Assembly (NCBI GenBank): GCA_001299455.1 | Contig: CYUK01000003.1 | Location: 744,001-808,000 of the forward strand | DNA from: Clostridiales bacterium SIT11 | GTDB taxonomy: Bacteria; Bacillota; Clostridia; Tissierellales; Peptoniphilaceae | Direction: 5' to 3' | Length of the DNA stretch: 64,000 nucleotides | Part shown: positions 7,646 to 16,513 of the stretch, one piece after another | Position numbering within the stretch: position 1 is the first letter of the stretch | How the letters are laid out: each line of letters starts with the position of its first letter | Notes under the pieces: model-generated | Seen by the model: only the letters and a program-made list of their open reading frames with translations | What the model was told of the DNA's origin: nothing | The model's database searches: none | Program-made: the position numbers and the translations under genes

Positions 7646-8992
7646 CTAATATAGAATCAATCTGGCCAGGCCAAAGTAAATGACCAGGGTCAGGGAGTCG
7701 ATGACTGTTGAAATAAAACTGGAAGCCATTAAGGCCGGGTCAAAGCCCAGTTTTTTCACCACAATTGGTAGGAAGGCCCCCATAATTTTGGACAATTCCA
7801 CGGTGCAAAAAATGGTCAGGGAGACCAAAGCGGATATGAGGAGGGGTTCTCTCACCAAGAAGTAGAGGCGGATAAAGTTCACCACAGCCAGGACAGACCC
7901 GGCAATGACACCGACTCTGGCTTCTTTAAAGACCACGGTCCAAATGTCGGAGAGTTTAATTTCTCCAATGGCCAGGGCCCGGATGACCACAGTGGAGGAC
8001 TGGGCTCCAGTATTTCCGCCGGTATCGGATAACATGGGAATAAAGGATGTCAGAATGATAAAGTCCTGGATAATCCAATTATATTTATTGATAATGCCTG
8101 AAGTGAGGGTGGCGGAAATCATAAGAATTAAAAGCCAGGGCAGGCGGTTCTTGGCCAGGGAAAAGACGGTTTCTTCCATATAGTCCTTGTCGGAGGGCTC
8201 AATGGCGGCCATCCGGTGGAAGTCTTCTGTGGTTTCCAGTTCCATAACGTCCATAATGTCGTCGACGGTAATAATCCCTGTGAGCCGGTGTTCCTGGTCC
8301 ACAACGGGAAGGGCCAGGTAGCCGTATTTGTTAAATTTATCGGCAACATCTTCCTGGTCATCTAGGGTGTCCACATAGATGACGTCGGTTAACATAATAT
8401 CTTCAATTTTTGCCTTAGGATTTTCTGTCACCAGCTGTCTTAAAGAAACGAAACCCAGGAGTTTTTGGTATTTATTTTTTACATAACAGGTATAGACGGT
8501 TTCCTTGGTCATGCCAATATTTTTAATATAATCTAGGGCCTCCTGGACCGTCCAGTTAGGCTTTAAGTCCACGTATTCTGTGGTCATAATGGACCCGGCG
8601 GAATCGTCGGGATACATTAAAAATTCGTTAATGACCTTTCTCTCTTCAATAGGGGTCTGGGCCAGAACTTTATTGACAAAGCTGGCTGGCATTTCCTCCA
8701 AAAGGTCAATCATATCGTCAAAATAGAGGTCGTTTAAGATAGACTGGAGTTCGTCATCGGTCATTGAGTTGATGAGGAGTCTTCTTTGATAGGGGGTCAT
8801 GTAGGCGAAGACGTCAATGGACAAGTCCTTGGGCATCATCCGGAAAATCAGTAGGGTGTCCCTTTCATCAAAGGACTCCAAGATTTCCGCCAAGTCTGCA
8901 CTATTCATGTCTTCCACTTCTTGCTTTAGGGTTTGTAGATCTTTACTTCCAATCAGGTGCTTGAAATATTTTACTTGTCTTTCTAAATCCAT
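7646..8992 (-). CDS. mgtE: Magnesium transporter MgtE, upstream paralogue
   Basis: This 448-residue protein has the same domain order as its neighbour: MgtE_N, tandem CBS, then a five-helix membrane domain with TGGNTGAQSS. The start at 8992 has GAAAGGAGGAGGG upstream. The two proteins share layout along the whole length but differ at many positions, so this is an older tandem duplication. MgtE acts as a homodimer, so heterodimers are conceivable. I looked for an M-box-like magnesium riboswitch in the short leader (8993-9060) and saw none, only a possible TACAAT -10 box near 9025. Confidence 0.95.
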   Translation of the reverse strand: MDLERQVKYFKHLIGSKDLQTLKQEVEDMNSADLAEILESFDERDTLLIFRMMPKDLSIDVFAYMTPYQRRLLINSMTDDELQSILNDLYFDDMIDLLEEMPASFVNKVLAQTPIEERKVINEFLMYPDDSAGSIMTTEYVDLKPNWTVQEALDYIKNIGMTKETVYTCYVKNKYQKLLGFVSLRQLVTENPKAKIEDIMLTDVIYVDTLDDQEDVADKFNKYGYLALPVVDQEHRLTGIITVDDIMDVMELETTEDFHRMAAIEPSDKDYMEETVFSLAKNRLPWLLILMISATLTSGIINKYNWIIQDFIILTSFIPMLSDTGGNTGAQSSTVVIRALAIGEIKLSDIWTVVFKEARVGVIAGSVLAVVNFIRLYFLVREPLLISALVSLTIFCTVELSKIMGAFLPIVVKKLGFDPALMASSFISTVIDSLTLVIYFGLARLILY

Positions 8993-9181
8993 GGTTCCCT
9001 CCTCCTTTCTTCCCTATTGTACCATAGTTGGTAAAAAGGGGTAGAAAAGTTTCCTCTTTTTCTTGCTCCGGGAATGGAGAAATTTTTGTAGGGATGAGAA
9101 TTTTTATTTGTGTTTTTTTACTTTTTCTATTAAACAATCTTCTCCTTGACCACATTTTTATTATTGGTTCTTCGGGCCTGT

Positions 9182-9289
9182 ACAACTTTTCATCAGCTCA
9201 AGTTCGCTAAAGCTCCTTTCGCTGTGAAAGACTGCATCTGACCTACCTTCGACTCGAGCAAAGCTCTCGTCGAGTTAGGTCATGAACAA
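9182..9289 (+). repeat. 108-bp nested element, copy c
   Basis: Bounded by ACAA on both sides, inside a GGGCCTG/CAGGCCC palindrome (9166-9301). Same length and orientation as the other copies. Confidence 0.85.
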
Positions 9290-9584
9290 GCAGGCCCCTA
9301 CATTTGATATTCTCCGTAGGAGGTTTTGTAGGGGCGACGTTGAAGCCCTAGCCCAAAATCTTTGATTTTGTGGCAGGTCTCATGCCAAGATTTCCCAAGA
9401 AATCGAGTACAACGAAGGTTGATTGGGTGAAATCGACGGCTGTGTCGCCCGTTGTGGGTTGTTTTTTAAACTTGTTCTTGTCAAGAGATTTTGACTCCTA
9501 ATTTCCTCTTTCTTTTGAGTCAAGGGATTGTATTTTTGTCTTTTCATTTACTTTTCCTCTAAAACAAACTATATCCTTTTTATC

Positions 9585-9630
9585 TAGGAGAGGCCTAGGG
9601 GCTACGATGCCCCTTGCCCCTCCTAGGACC
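9585..9630. repeat. Two-tier hairpin module, inverted copy
   Basis: CTAGGAGAGGCC..GCCCCTCCTAGG with inner GGGGC/GCCCC and a TACGAT loop is the reverse-complement counterpart of 5449-5492, followed by the matching flank towards 9660. Confidence 0.75.
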
Positions 9631-9760
9631 TCCCCCTCCACCCAAACTCACTGGAAGTATGATAATGACCTAACCCGATGAAGCCGAGTGAAACGAAGGC
9701 TGAATTGTGGTAGGTCAGATATCGCCTTGTTTCAAATCTTTGATTTGCCAAAAGGCGATG

Positions 9761-9840
9761 CATAAGCCGAGACCCTAAAAATTTCGAACTCGCTACGCTC
9801 AAACAGCGAAATTTTCTTCACGGGCCTCGGCCTATTTCCT
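9761..9840. repeat. Long-hairpin repeat module, copy 3 (inverted)
   Basis: Reverse complement of the modules at 1963-2046 and 5332-5413. The inner AATTTCG/CGAAATT and GGGCCTCGG arms are kept. Confidence 0.78.
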
Positions 9841-9892
9841 TCATTTTCTATATTATCTAAGATCGAAAAAGAGGTTGGCTCTTCGGGCCTGT

Positions 9893-10000
9893 ACAACTTT
9901 TCATCAGCTCAAGTTCGCTAACGCTCCTTTCGCTGTGAAAGACTGCATCTGACCTACCTACGACTCGAGCAAGGCTCTCGTCGGGTTAGGTCATGAACAA
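9893..10000 (+). repeat. 108-bp nested element, copy d
   Basis: Bounded by ACAA on both sides, inside a GGGCCTG..GGCAGCCCC palindrome ending at 10012. Near-identical to copies a-c. Confidence 0.85.
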
Positions 10001-10190
10001 GGCAGCCCCTACATCGGATATTCCCCAGTTGTGTGATTATGTTGAAGTAGGGGCGACCTGGTGTCGCCCGTTGTGGATTGATTGGGTGAAATCAACGGCT
10101 GTGCCGCCCGAAGGACCGATGAGCAAAATGTAACGACGAACAATATAACCCAATAAAAATTCCCTTTTATAACCAATCAAATTTCTATAA

Positions 10191-10216
10191 GAAAAACCCA
10201 GGATTTCTCCTGGGTT
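10191..10216 (-). terminator. Terminator after the DUF1858 gene
   Basis: Minus strand: AACCCAGGA-GAAA-TCCTGGGTT followed by T residues, 24 nt past the stop codon. Confidence 0.85.
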
Positions 10217-10239
10217 GCCTTCAAGCTTTTTAAAGCTTC

Positions 10240-10425
10240 TTACTTATTTAATTCTTCTAAAATTTTGTCGCAATCAAAGCCATGAACCATGGCGGCTTCT
10301 TGGATGGATTCCATTTGGCTGGATGGACAACCTACACAACCCATGCCAAACCGCATTAAAACGGGTACAGCTTCTGGTTTTTGGCGGATTAAATCGCCAA
10401 TTAACATATCTTTTGTAATTTCCAT
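10240..10425 (-). CDS. DUF1858 domain protein
   Basis: This 61-residue protein matches the DUF1858 family, with a CxxC motif in FGMGCVGCPSS at about 26-36. The family is a small helical fold related to the N-terminus of hybrid-cluster-type proteins and is often found alone in anaerobes; its function is not established, though the Cys pair suggests a redox or Fe-S role. A longer in-frame start at 10467 is less likely: AAAGGAGGGT lies just before the ATG at 10425. The gene stands alone, with its own terminator. Confidence 0.9.
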   Translation of the reverse strand: MEITKDMLIGDLIRQKPEAVPVLMRFGMGCVGCPSSQMESIQEAAMVHGFDCDKILEELNK

Positions 10426-10499
10426 AATAGACCCTCCTTTATTTCCGAATCTGTTTCTATTGTACAATATCTATACAAATCAAGTCAAGTTTCTCTAGC

Positions 10500-11369
10500 T
10501 TATTTTTCCAAAAGGGAGAAAATCCAGTCGATAAAGCGTTGGATCAAGCCCTTGGCTTTTTTGACGTTTTTTTGGCCTTCTTCGCTGTTGATGTATTCCT
10601 TGGCCTTGTCTGTGTACTTGCCGGCTTCTTCCTTGACCTTGTCCCAGTCAATGTTGGCGGACTGCATGTTGTTAAAGAGGTTGACAATTTGGGTTCTTTG
10701 GTTGTCGGTTAAGTTGATATTGTATTGGTTTTCGACGTTTGTAATAATTTCCCGGACTTCGGCTTCGTTTTTAGGCATTTTTTCGGCCATTTGGGCCTTG
10801 GCTTCGTTCATAAAGTCGGCGGCCTTGTCTTCGCCGACTTGGTTTTGGAGGTCAGAGGTGACGACCATTTCTTCATTGGCAACTTTTTTGACTTCTTCAG
10901 GAATTTTCTTTCCGGTCTTTTTTTCATAGGTTTTTAAAAGGCCTGTCAGGGCGGCGGACCCGGAGACGTTGCCGGGGGCGGTGACGTAGATGTCGGCGTC
11001 GGTGATACCGGCTGTGGTGAGGGCGTTTCTGTAGGCGCCTTCTTTAATGACCTTGACCACAGGGCTTAATTCTACATGGATGCCGGATCCTTCTTCTGTA
11101 TAGGTGACAATGGCACAGGAAATGGCCTTGTTGCCGATATTTTTGGCAGGAAGGACGTCGCCTAAATATTGGTATTCTTCTTGGTTGGATACGGTGACGA
11201 TTTCTGCATCTTCCGGGGCATCCAATTCTTCCAACATGGCTTCTTTTTCCCGGGGAGTCAGGTCTTCTCCCAAGGTTACCAGGGTATCTCCTTCCTTGGC
11301 CAGGACAGACAGGGGAAGGAGGGTGAAAATTAATAAAAGGCTAAGTAGTATTTTTCGTGATTTTTTCAT
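10500..11369 (-). CDS. Secreted DUF1002 domain protein
   Basis: This 289-residue protein has a clear signal peptide (MKKSRK, hydrophobic stretch, SVLAKEG) and then a DUF1002 region, including the family-typical APGNVSGSAALTGLLKTYE. The C-terminal third is helical and Lys/Glu-rich. The family is found in Bacillota and its function is unknown. The frame runs open upstream to 11576, but GAAAGGAGTTTG lies directly before the ATG at 11369 and the signal peptide begins there. It is transcribed away from the xpaC-telA pair. Confidence 0.87.
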   Translation of the reverse strand: MKKSRKILLSLLLIFTLLPLSVLAKEGDTLVTLGEDLTPREKEAMLEELDAPEDAEIVTVSNQEEYQYLGDVLPAKNIGNKAISCAIVTYTEEGSGIHVELSPVVKVIKEGAYRNALTTAGITDADIYVTAPGNVSGSAALTGLLKTYEKKTGKKIPEEVKKVANEEMVVTSDLQNQVGEDKAADFMNEAKAQMAEKMPKNEAEVREIITNVENQYNINLTDNQRTQIVNLFNNMQSANIDWDKVKEEAGKYTDKAKEYINSEEGQKNVKKAKGLIQRFIDWIFSLLEK

Positions 11370-11561
11370 TTGGCAAACTCCTTTCTTCAAGTTTCCAAGG
11401 AAAGTATACCATATTTCCCAGAGAAAAATCTTCTTCCGTAAAAACTTAAGAAAAGCTTTGACAAGTCTTGGAAAGTTTCTTCCCTGTCTTCTTACTTTTG
11501 GTTTGCATGGAAAACGGAGTCTATGGTAGGATAGGTTTAGAAAGAGAAGGGTGGTGGTTTT

Positions 11562-12620
11562 ATGAAGGAAGATCAATCTTTAGGAGAAATGATGGATAAG
11601 GTCTTTTCCAATATCTGGGATAAAACTCTGTCGGGTCTGGACAAGGCCCTGGGGTCCTGGCGGGAAAAGAACCAGCCGATTCCAGCCAAGGACCCTCGCC
11701 TGGTGGAGAAAAATCCCCGGGTGAAGACTCTGGCAGACTTGTGCTTTGGACTTGGCCTAGGAGGGACGGTGGTTGCCGGGATTCTTACTGTGAGTCTTTT
11801 AGTGGGTTTTTCCCTTGAAAACTTATTTTTAACCATCCTCTGTGGCCTGGCGACCCTGGCCTTTGGCCTTGCCCTTTGGCGGAGTCGGTATTATAAAGAT
11901 GCCTTTATCCGTTTAAACAAGTACCTCCGGGCCCTGGAAAATGGAAGTGTGGCCCGGGTGGACCAAATGGCCCGGCTGGCCGGAGTCTCGACTAAGCTGG
12001 CCATCCAAGATTTGAAGAGTTTTATCCAGGACAACACCTTTAAGGAGGCCCAGCTAGTGGAAAATGAGGGGCTCTTTATTTTAGACTACGCCTCCTATAA
12101 GCTCTATGAAAAGCAGGTGGAAAAGCTGGACAAGGCCCAAGGGGCCGGTCTGGAAGGGGACAGTCCAAGCCAGGATGAAGACTATCTGGAAGGGAAAAAG
12201 ATTTTTAAAACCATTAAGGCCCACTATCCCCTTCTGCGGAAGGAGGGCCAGACCAAGCTCCTTCCACTGATGACCACCATAGAACGAATTTACCGGCATG
12301 TAGATGCCTATCCGGAAAACCGCCAGGCCCTGGGAAAGTTTAACAGCTACTACCTTCCTTCTTTAGAGGCCTTGGTGGACCGCTACCTTCTTTTACAGGA
12401 AACGGAAAATCTGAACCAATCTCGCCAGGCCTTGGCCGTCTTGGAAAAAAGTTTTGGCGAAATCAACCAGGCCTTTGAAGGTCTCCTGGACCACCTGGGA
12501 GGAGCCATGGCCCGGGATACCCTAAGTGAAGTCAGTGTATTAAAGATGTTAATGAAGCAAGACGGTCTCTTGGACCGGGATTTTGAAATGGAGGATGTCC
12601 ATGGAGGAAAGAGAAATTAA
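11562..12620 (+). CDS. XpaC-like (5-bromo-4-chloroindolyl phosphate hydrolysis family) membrane protein
   Basis: The 352 residues include two adjacent transmembrane helices at about 60-107 and a soluble C-terminal region with long helices. The adjacent telA and the membrane-plus-helix layout fit the XpaC family, which is named for hydrolysis of a phosphatase dye but whose biochemical role is unclear. The stop codon overlaps the start of telA by 20 nt, so the two are translationally coupled. XpaC-TelA pairs are common in Bacillota and linked to cell-envelope stress. Family assignment is by recognition and context. Confidence 0.78.
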   Translation: MKEDQSLGEMMDKVFSNIWDKTLSGLDKALGSWREKNQPIPAKDPRLVEKNPRVKTLADLCFGLGLGGTVVAGILTVSLLVGFSLENLFLTILCGLATLAFGLALWRSRYYKDAFIRLNKYLRALENGSVARVDQMARLAGVSTKLAIQDLKSFIQDNTFKEAQLVENEGLFILDYASYKLYEKQVEKLDKAQGAGLEGDSPSQDEDYLEGKKIFKTIKAHYPLLRKEGQTKLLPLMTTIERIYRHVDAYPENRQALGKFNSYYLPSLEALVDRYLLLQETENLNQSRQALAVLEKSFGEINQAFEGLLDHLGGAMARDTLSEVSVLKMLMKQDGLLDRDFEMEDVHGGKRN

Positions 12621-13725
12621 ATTAAGCCTGGATTCAAGTCCCCAGGCCCCTGATATGAGGGAAATGAAAAAGGACCTGGAGGGGCCGACCCTAGAGGAAG
12701 TTCCCTTAAGTCCTGATGAAAGGCGGCAGGTGGAAGACTTTGCCAAAAAAATTGACCTGACGGATTCTTCCAGTATTTTAGAATACGGAGCCGGAGCCCA
12801 GGGAAAGATTGCTTCTTTTTCAGAAAAGACCCTGAGTTCTGTCCAAAGTAAGGACCTGGGCGAGGTTGGAGACCTTTTAAGTCATGTGGTGACGGAGCTG
12901 AAGACTTTTGACCAGGAGGAAAAGAAGGGGGTCTTCGGTCTCTTTCAAAAGACCCAAAACAAGGCCGAGGCCCTAAGAGCCAAGTATGCCAAGGCAGAAA
13001 CCAATGTGGAAAGTATTGCCAAGTCCCTAGAAGGCCACCAAATCCAGCTTTTAAAAGATATTGCCAACCTGGACCAGATGTATGACCTAAATCTTTCCTA
13101 TTATAAGGAACTTTCTATGTATATCCTGGCCGGGAGAAAGCGCCTGGAAAGGGCCTACCAGGAAGAACTTCCAAGATTGGAAGGGGAAGCCCAAAATTCC
13201 CAGCTTCCTGTAGATGCCCAAAGGGCCCAGGACTTCCGGTCTGCCATTGAACGCTTTGAAAAGAAGCTCCATGACCTGGACTTGACCCGGATGGTGAGCC
13301 TGCAAATGGCGCCCCAAATCCGGATGATCCAAAGTGGAGACACGGTTATGGTGGAAAAACTTCAATCCACCCTGGCCAACACCATCCCCCTTTGGAAGAG
13401 CCAAATGGTCCTGGCCCTAGGCGCCCTCCATACCAGCAAGGCTGCCCAGGCCCAAAAGGAAGTTACGGACTTTACCAATGACCTCCTGAGAAAAAATGCC
13501 GAGGCCTTAAAAATGTCTTCTGTGGAAACTGCCAAGGCCAGCCAAAGAAGCATTATTGACCTGGAAACTATCCGCCATACCAATGACCAGCTGATTTCTG
13601 CCATTACAGAAATCCGGCAAATCCAAAGAGATGGTGCCGCCCAAAGGAGCCAGGCCAGCCATGAGCTTCGAAAATTAGAGGAAGAATTAAAACAGGGCCT
13701 TTTACAGGCTGCCAAGGGAGAATAA
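12601..13725 (+). CDS. telA: TelA-family toxic anion resistance protein
   Basis: The 374-residue, almost entirely alpha-helical protein has the TelA/KlaA layout, with long coiled-coil helices and the core stretch MVSLQMAPQIRMIQSGDTV. Members are associated with tellurite resistance and with survival under envelope-active antimicrobials, but their molecular activity is unknown. The frame extends upstream to a TTG at 12583, but the GGAGG at 12590-12594 is spaced correctly only for the ATG at 12601. It overlaps the XpaC-like gene and ends in a hairpin terminator. Confidence 0.9.
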   Translation: MEEREIKLSLDSSPQAPDMREMKKDLEGPTLEEVPLSPDERRQVEDFAKKIDLTDSSSILEYGAGAQGKIASFSEKTLSSVQSKDLGEVGDLLSHVVTELKTFDQEEKKGVFGLFQKTQNKAEALRAKYAKAETNVESIAKSLEGHQIQLLKDIANLDQMYDLNLSYYKELSMYILAGRKRLERAYQEELPRLEGEAQNSQLPVDAQRAQDFRSAIERFEKKLHDLDLTRMVSLQMAPQIRMIQSGDTVMVEKLQSTLANTIPLWKSQMVLALGALHTSKAAQAQKEVTDFTNDLLRKNAEALKMSSVETAKASQRSIIDLETIRHTNDQLISAITEIRQIQRDGAAQRSQASHELRKLEEELKQGLLQAAKGE

Positions 13726-13741
13726 AATTTACTGATGAAAA

Positions 13742-13782
13742 AAGCCACCGGAGGGATTTCCTTTCGGTGGCTCGTTTTATCT
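13742..13782. terminator. Bidirectional terminator between telA and sufU
   Basis: GCCACCG (13744-13750) and CGGTGGC (13765-13771) form the stem, with A-rich sequence on one side and T-rich on the other, between convergent genes. Confidence 0.85.
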
Positions 13783-13784
13783 TT

Positions 13785-14216
13785 TTACTTGTCGTCTTTG
13801 ACGGTTTCTTCCAGGGTATACCAGGGAAGGACGGCACACTTGACCCGGGCAGGCAAGTTTTTAATGGACTCAAAGGCCCGGGCATCCCCTAGCTTTTTGA
13901 GTTCCTTTCTTTCTGTTACGCTGCCGTTGATCATGCCGATAAAGTTTTGGGCAAGTTCTCTCCCTTCTTCCAGGCTCTTCCCTCGAATGGTGTCGCACAT
14001 AATGGAGGTGGAGGCTTGGGAAATGGCGCAGCCTTGTCCACTAAAGGCGGCATCTTCAATAATCCCGTCCTTGACCTTTAATTGGAGGGTGATTTCATCT
14101 CCACAGGAAGGGTTGTGGCCCGGCTCCTCGTGGGTGGCCCCTTCCAAGTCATGGCGGTTTTTTGGGTTTCTACTTTCCTCCAAAACCATTTGCGTATAAA
14201 TATTACTTAGATCCAA
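13785..14216 (-). CDS. sufU: Fe-S cluster assembly protein SufU
   Basis: This 143-residue protein is of the SufU type. It has three conserved cysteines (GHNPSCGDE at about 38, GQGCAIS at about 62, ARVKCAVLPW at about 128) plus the conserved Asp, which form the zinc site. In Bacillota SufU accepts persulfide sulfur from SufS and passes it on. The start is TTG: no in-frame ATG exists before residue 10 and a stop lies just upstream, while GGAGG in the end of sufS precedes it. It overlaps sufS by 14 nt and ends the sufC-B-D-S-U operon. Confidence 0.93.
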   Translation of the reverse strand: MDLSNIYTQMVLEESRNPKNRHDLEGATHEEPGHNPSCGDEITLQLKVKDGIIEDAAFSGQGCAISQASTSIMCDTIRGKSLEEGRELAQNFIGMINGSVTERKELKKLGDARAFESIKNLPARVKCAVLPWYTLEETVKDDK

Positions 14217-15447
14217 GACCCATCATCCTCCTTACATCGTCTAAATGGGCAATAAACCGGTCCACTTCCTCCTGGGTATTGTAAAAGGCAAAGCTGGCTC
14301 GGCAAGAGGCATTGAGGCCTAGGTACCTGTGGAGGGGTTGGGTGCAGTGGTGGCCAGACCGGATGGCCAGGCCGTAGGTGTCTAAAATTGAAGCTACGTC
14401 ATGGGGGTGGATTTCCTTTAAGTTAAAGGTAATGACCGACCCCTTCTTGTCTTCTCTTGTGGTGTAGAGGTCCAGGAAGTCCAGATCCTTGACCTTGTCA
14501 TAGGCATACTGGGTCAGACTTTCTTCATAAGCGGCAATTTCTTCCATGCCAATGGAGTCCAGGTATTTAATGGCTTCGGTGAGACCCTTGACTCCGCCTA
14601 CATTTTGGGTTCCTGCTTCAAACCGCATGGGGGCCTTAAGGAAGGTGGCCCTGTCTTCGTAAACATACTCAATCATTTCTCCTCCATAAAAGAAGGGAGG
14701 GAGGTTGTTTAAGGCTTCTTCCTTGCCATAGAGGACGCCAATCCCCATGGGGGCCAGCATCTTGTGGCCGGAGAAGGCATAAAAGTCACAGTCCAGGTCC
14801 TTGACATTGAGTTTGTGGTGAGGAATATATTGGGCCCCGTCAATAATGGTTTTGATGTCCTTGGATTTTTCCCGGGCTTTTTTGATCATCTTTTTCACGT
14901 CCACCAGGGTTCCTGTGGTGTTGGAAGACTGGGTCATGGCCAGGATTTTGGTCTTTTCTGTAATTTGATTTTCTAAGTCTTCTTCCTTTAAGGCCTTGGT
15001 TTCCTTGTCAATATAGATATATTTTAACTTGGCCTTGGTTTTTTCTGCCACAAATTGCCAGGGAATGAGGTTGGAATGGTGTTCCAAAATGGTGATGACA
15101 ATTTCGTCCCCTTCCTTGAGGGTATTTAAACCTAAAACATAGGCCAGGGTATTGATGGATTGGGTGGTGTTGTTGGTAAAGACCACTTCATTGGCCTTGG
15201 CCCCAATAAAGTCTGCCACCACTTGACGGCCGTCTTCATAGACTTCTGTGGCTTTTTGGCCCAGGTAGTGGGCTCCCCGGTGGGGGTTGGCATTTTCAAA
15301 TTTATAATAACCTTCCACCGCTTCCAGGACCTGCCTGGGCTTTTGGGTGGTGGCGGCAGAGTCTAAATAGACAATGTCCCGGTCCCACTCCTTGCTCAGG
15401 TAGGGAAAGTCCTGGCGGATGGACTGAATTTGTTCCTTTGATAACAT
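14203..15447 (-). CDS. sufS: Cysteine desulfurase SufS
   Basis: This 414-residue class V aminotransferase-fold enzyme uses pyridoxal phosphate to take sulfur from cysteine. The PLP lysine is in FSGHKMLAP (about residue 229) and the catalytic Cys in SGHHCTQPLH (about 367). AGAGGTGACCT precedes the ATG at 15447. It lies 11 nt after sufD and overlaps sufU, its partner in sulfur transfer. Confidence 0.97.
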   Translation of the reverse strand: MLSKEQIQSIRQDFPYLSKEWDRDIVYLDSAATTQKPRQVLEAVEGYYKFENANPHRGAHYLGQKATEVYEDGRQVVADFIGAKANEVVFTNNTTQSINTLAYVLGLNTLKEGDEIVITILEHHSNLIPWQFVAEKTKAKLKYIYIDKETKALKEEDLENQITEKTKILAMTQSSNTTGTLVDVKKMIKKAREKSKDIKTIIDGAQYIPHHKLNVKDLDCDFYAFSGHKMLAPMGIGVLYGKEEALNNLPPFFYGGEMIEYVYEDRATFLKAPMRFEAGTQNVGGVKGLTEAIKYLDSIGMEEIAAYEESLTQYAYDKVKDLDFLDLYTTREDKKGSVITFNLKEIHPHDVASILDTYGLAIRSGHHCTQPLHRYLGLNASCRASFAFYNTQEEVDRFIAHLDDVRRMMGLGSK

Positions 15448-15458
15448 AGGTCACCTCT

Positions 15459-16505
15459 CTAGCGATTTTCCATACGGTGTCTAAAATACGTCCAGATTAA
15501 TTCCTTTTCTTCCTGGTCCTCCAAAAGGTCAATGGTGGAGGCGTACTTGGATTCCACAATCAAAGTTTCAGCCAGGCTGTGGTCAATCCCCCGGCTCTTT
15601 AAATAAAAGAGGAGGTCGGCGTCAATCTTCCCACTGGAAGCGGCGTGGTTGCCTTGGATGTCGTCTTCATGGGCCAGGAGGACGGGAACGGAAACATTTA
15701 AAACTTCATCGTCTAAAAGAACGGTGTATTCCGCTTCCTCTCCTTGGGACTTGCTGGACCCCTTTTTAAAGTCCAAGGTGGTCTTTAGGTTTTTATAGGA
15801 TTCATCCATAAGGGCCCCATTGATAATCATCTTACAATTGCTTTCCCTGGCGTGGTGGTTGGCATGGTAGAGAATGTTTAAAAGGTCTTCTTCATGGCCG
15901 AAGTAAATGGACCGGACGTCCACATCAGCCTTTTCTCCCAAGAGTTCCACCTGGGTGTTCATATAATTTTTCAGAGCCCCCATTTCATATTGGCGAAGGC
16001 GGACCTTGGCTCCTTCTTCTGCCAGGACTAGGACAGATTCTAAGCTCACACTCTTGTCCTCTGTTTGGACAATAAAAACGGTAACTTCTGCATTTTTTTC
16101 TGCCTGAATTCGGATAACAGAATTTCGGAACTTTTCCAGGTCTCCCTTTTCCCGGTAGGAAAGGATGAGATTACACTTGGCCCCTTCTTCCACAAAAATA
16201 TCGTGGCTGTCTAAAAGGGTCTTGTGGTCATCTGTGGTTTCTAAAATGACCTTGCCAAAGTCCTTGTCTTCTCCAGGACCGGCATGGTAAAAGCGATGGA
16301 CATTGCCTAGGTCGCGGTTGAGGTCCAAGGCTTCCTGGGCCACTCCATAGGTGACCTTGTCCTCTCCTGGAATTTCCCGGTAGTCTTTACTGGACTCCAG
16401 GGGAAAAGCGGGCCTTTCTTGGATGTCCGGCAAAAAAATATCTACATCATTGACCTTGGTGTGCCGGTAGGTCCGATAACTTAATTTATTTCCTAAAATT
16501 TCCAT
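15459..16505 (-). CDS. sufD: Fe-S cluster assembly protein SufD
   Basis: The 348 residues form the SufB/SufD beta-helix core (about 100-310), with the family features HHARESNC and HEDDIQGNHAASSGKIDADLLFYL towards the C-terminus. SufD pairs with SufB and SufC in the SufBC2D scaffold on which Fe-S clusters are built. Its position between sufB and sufS, 8 nt after sufB, and its shorter length distinguish it from SufB. Start 16505 has AGGAGGAAGT upstream. Confidence 0.94.
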   Translation of the reverse strand: MEILGNKLSYRTYRHTKVNDVDIFLPDIQERPAFPLESSKDYREIPGEDKVTYGVAQEALDLNRDLGNVHRFYHAGPGEDKDFGKVILETTDDHKTLLDSHDIFVEEGAKCNLILSYREKGDLEKFRNSVIRIQAEKNAEVTVFIVQTEDKSVSLESVLVLAEEGAKVRLRQYEMGALKNYMNTQVELLGEKADVDVRSIYFGHEEDLLNILYHANHHARESNCKMIINGALMDESYKNLKTTLDFKKGSSKSQGEEAEYTVLLDDEVLNVSVPVLLAHEDDIQGNHAASSGKIDADLLFYLKSRGIDHSLAETLIVESKYASTIDLLEDQEEKELIWTYFRHRMENR

Positions 16506-16513
16506 ACTTCCTC

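Larger units (their letters stand above)
9060..10150. repeat. Intergenic repeat cluster C
   Basis: There is no gene here. It contains two 108-bp elements (9182-9289 and 9893-10000), a CAAAATC/GATTTTG block (about 9337-9392, matching 2294-2340), an inverted two-tier hairpin (about 9585-9630), an ATCGCCTT..AAGGCGAT hairpin (9721-9759), an inverted long-hairpin module (about 9761-9840) and a GGGCGAC/GTCGCCC hairpin (10048-10070). About 9450-9580 is plain AT-rich sequence. The central part is inverted relative to clusters A and B, while the 108-bp elements keep the same orientation. Confidence 0.85.

Noticed and set aside
9450-9600. Possible CRISPR-like or riboswitch signal in cluster C
   Set aside because: The repeats are few, palindromic and irregularly spaced, with no unit-spacer periodicity; no riboswitch core was recognised before mgtE.
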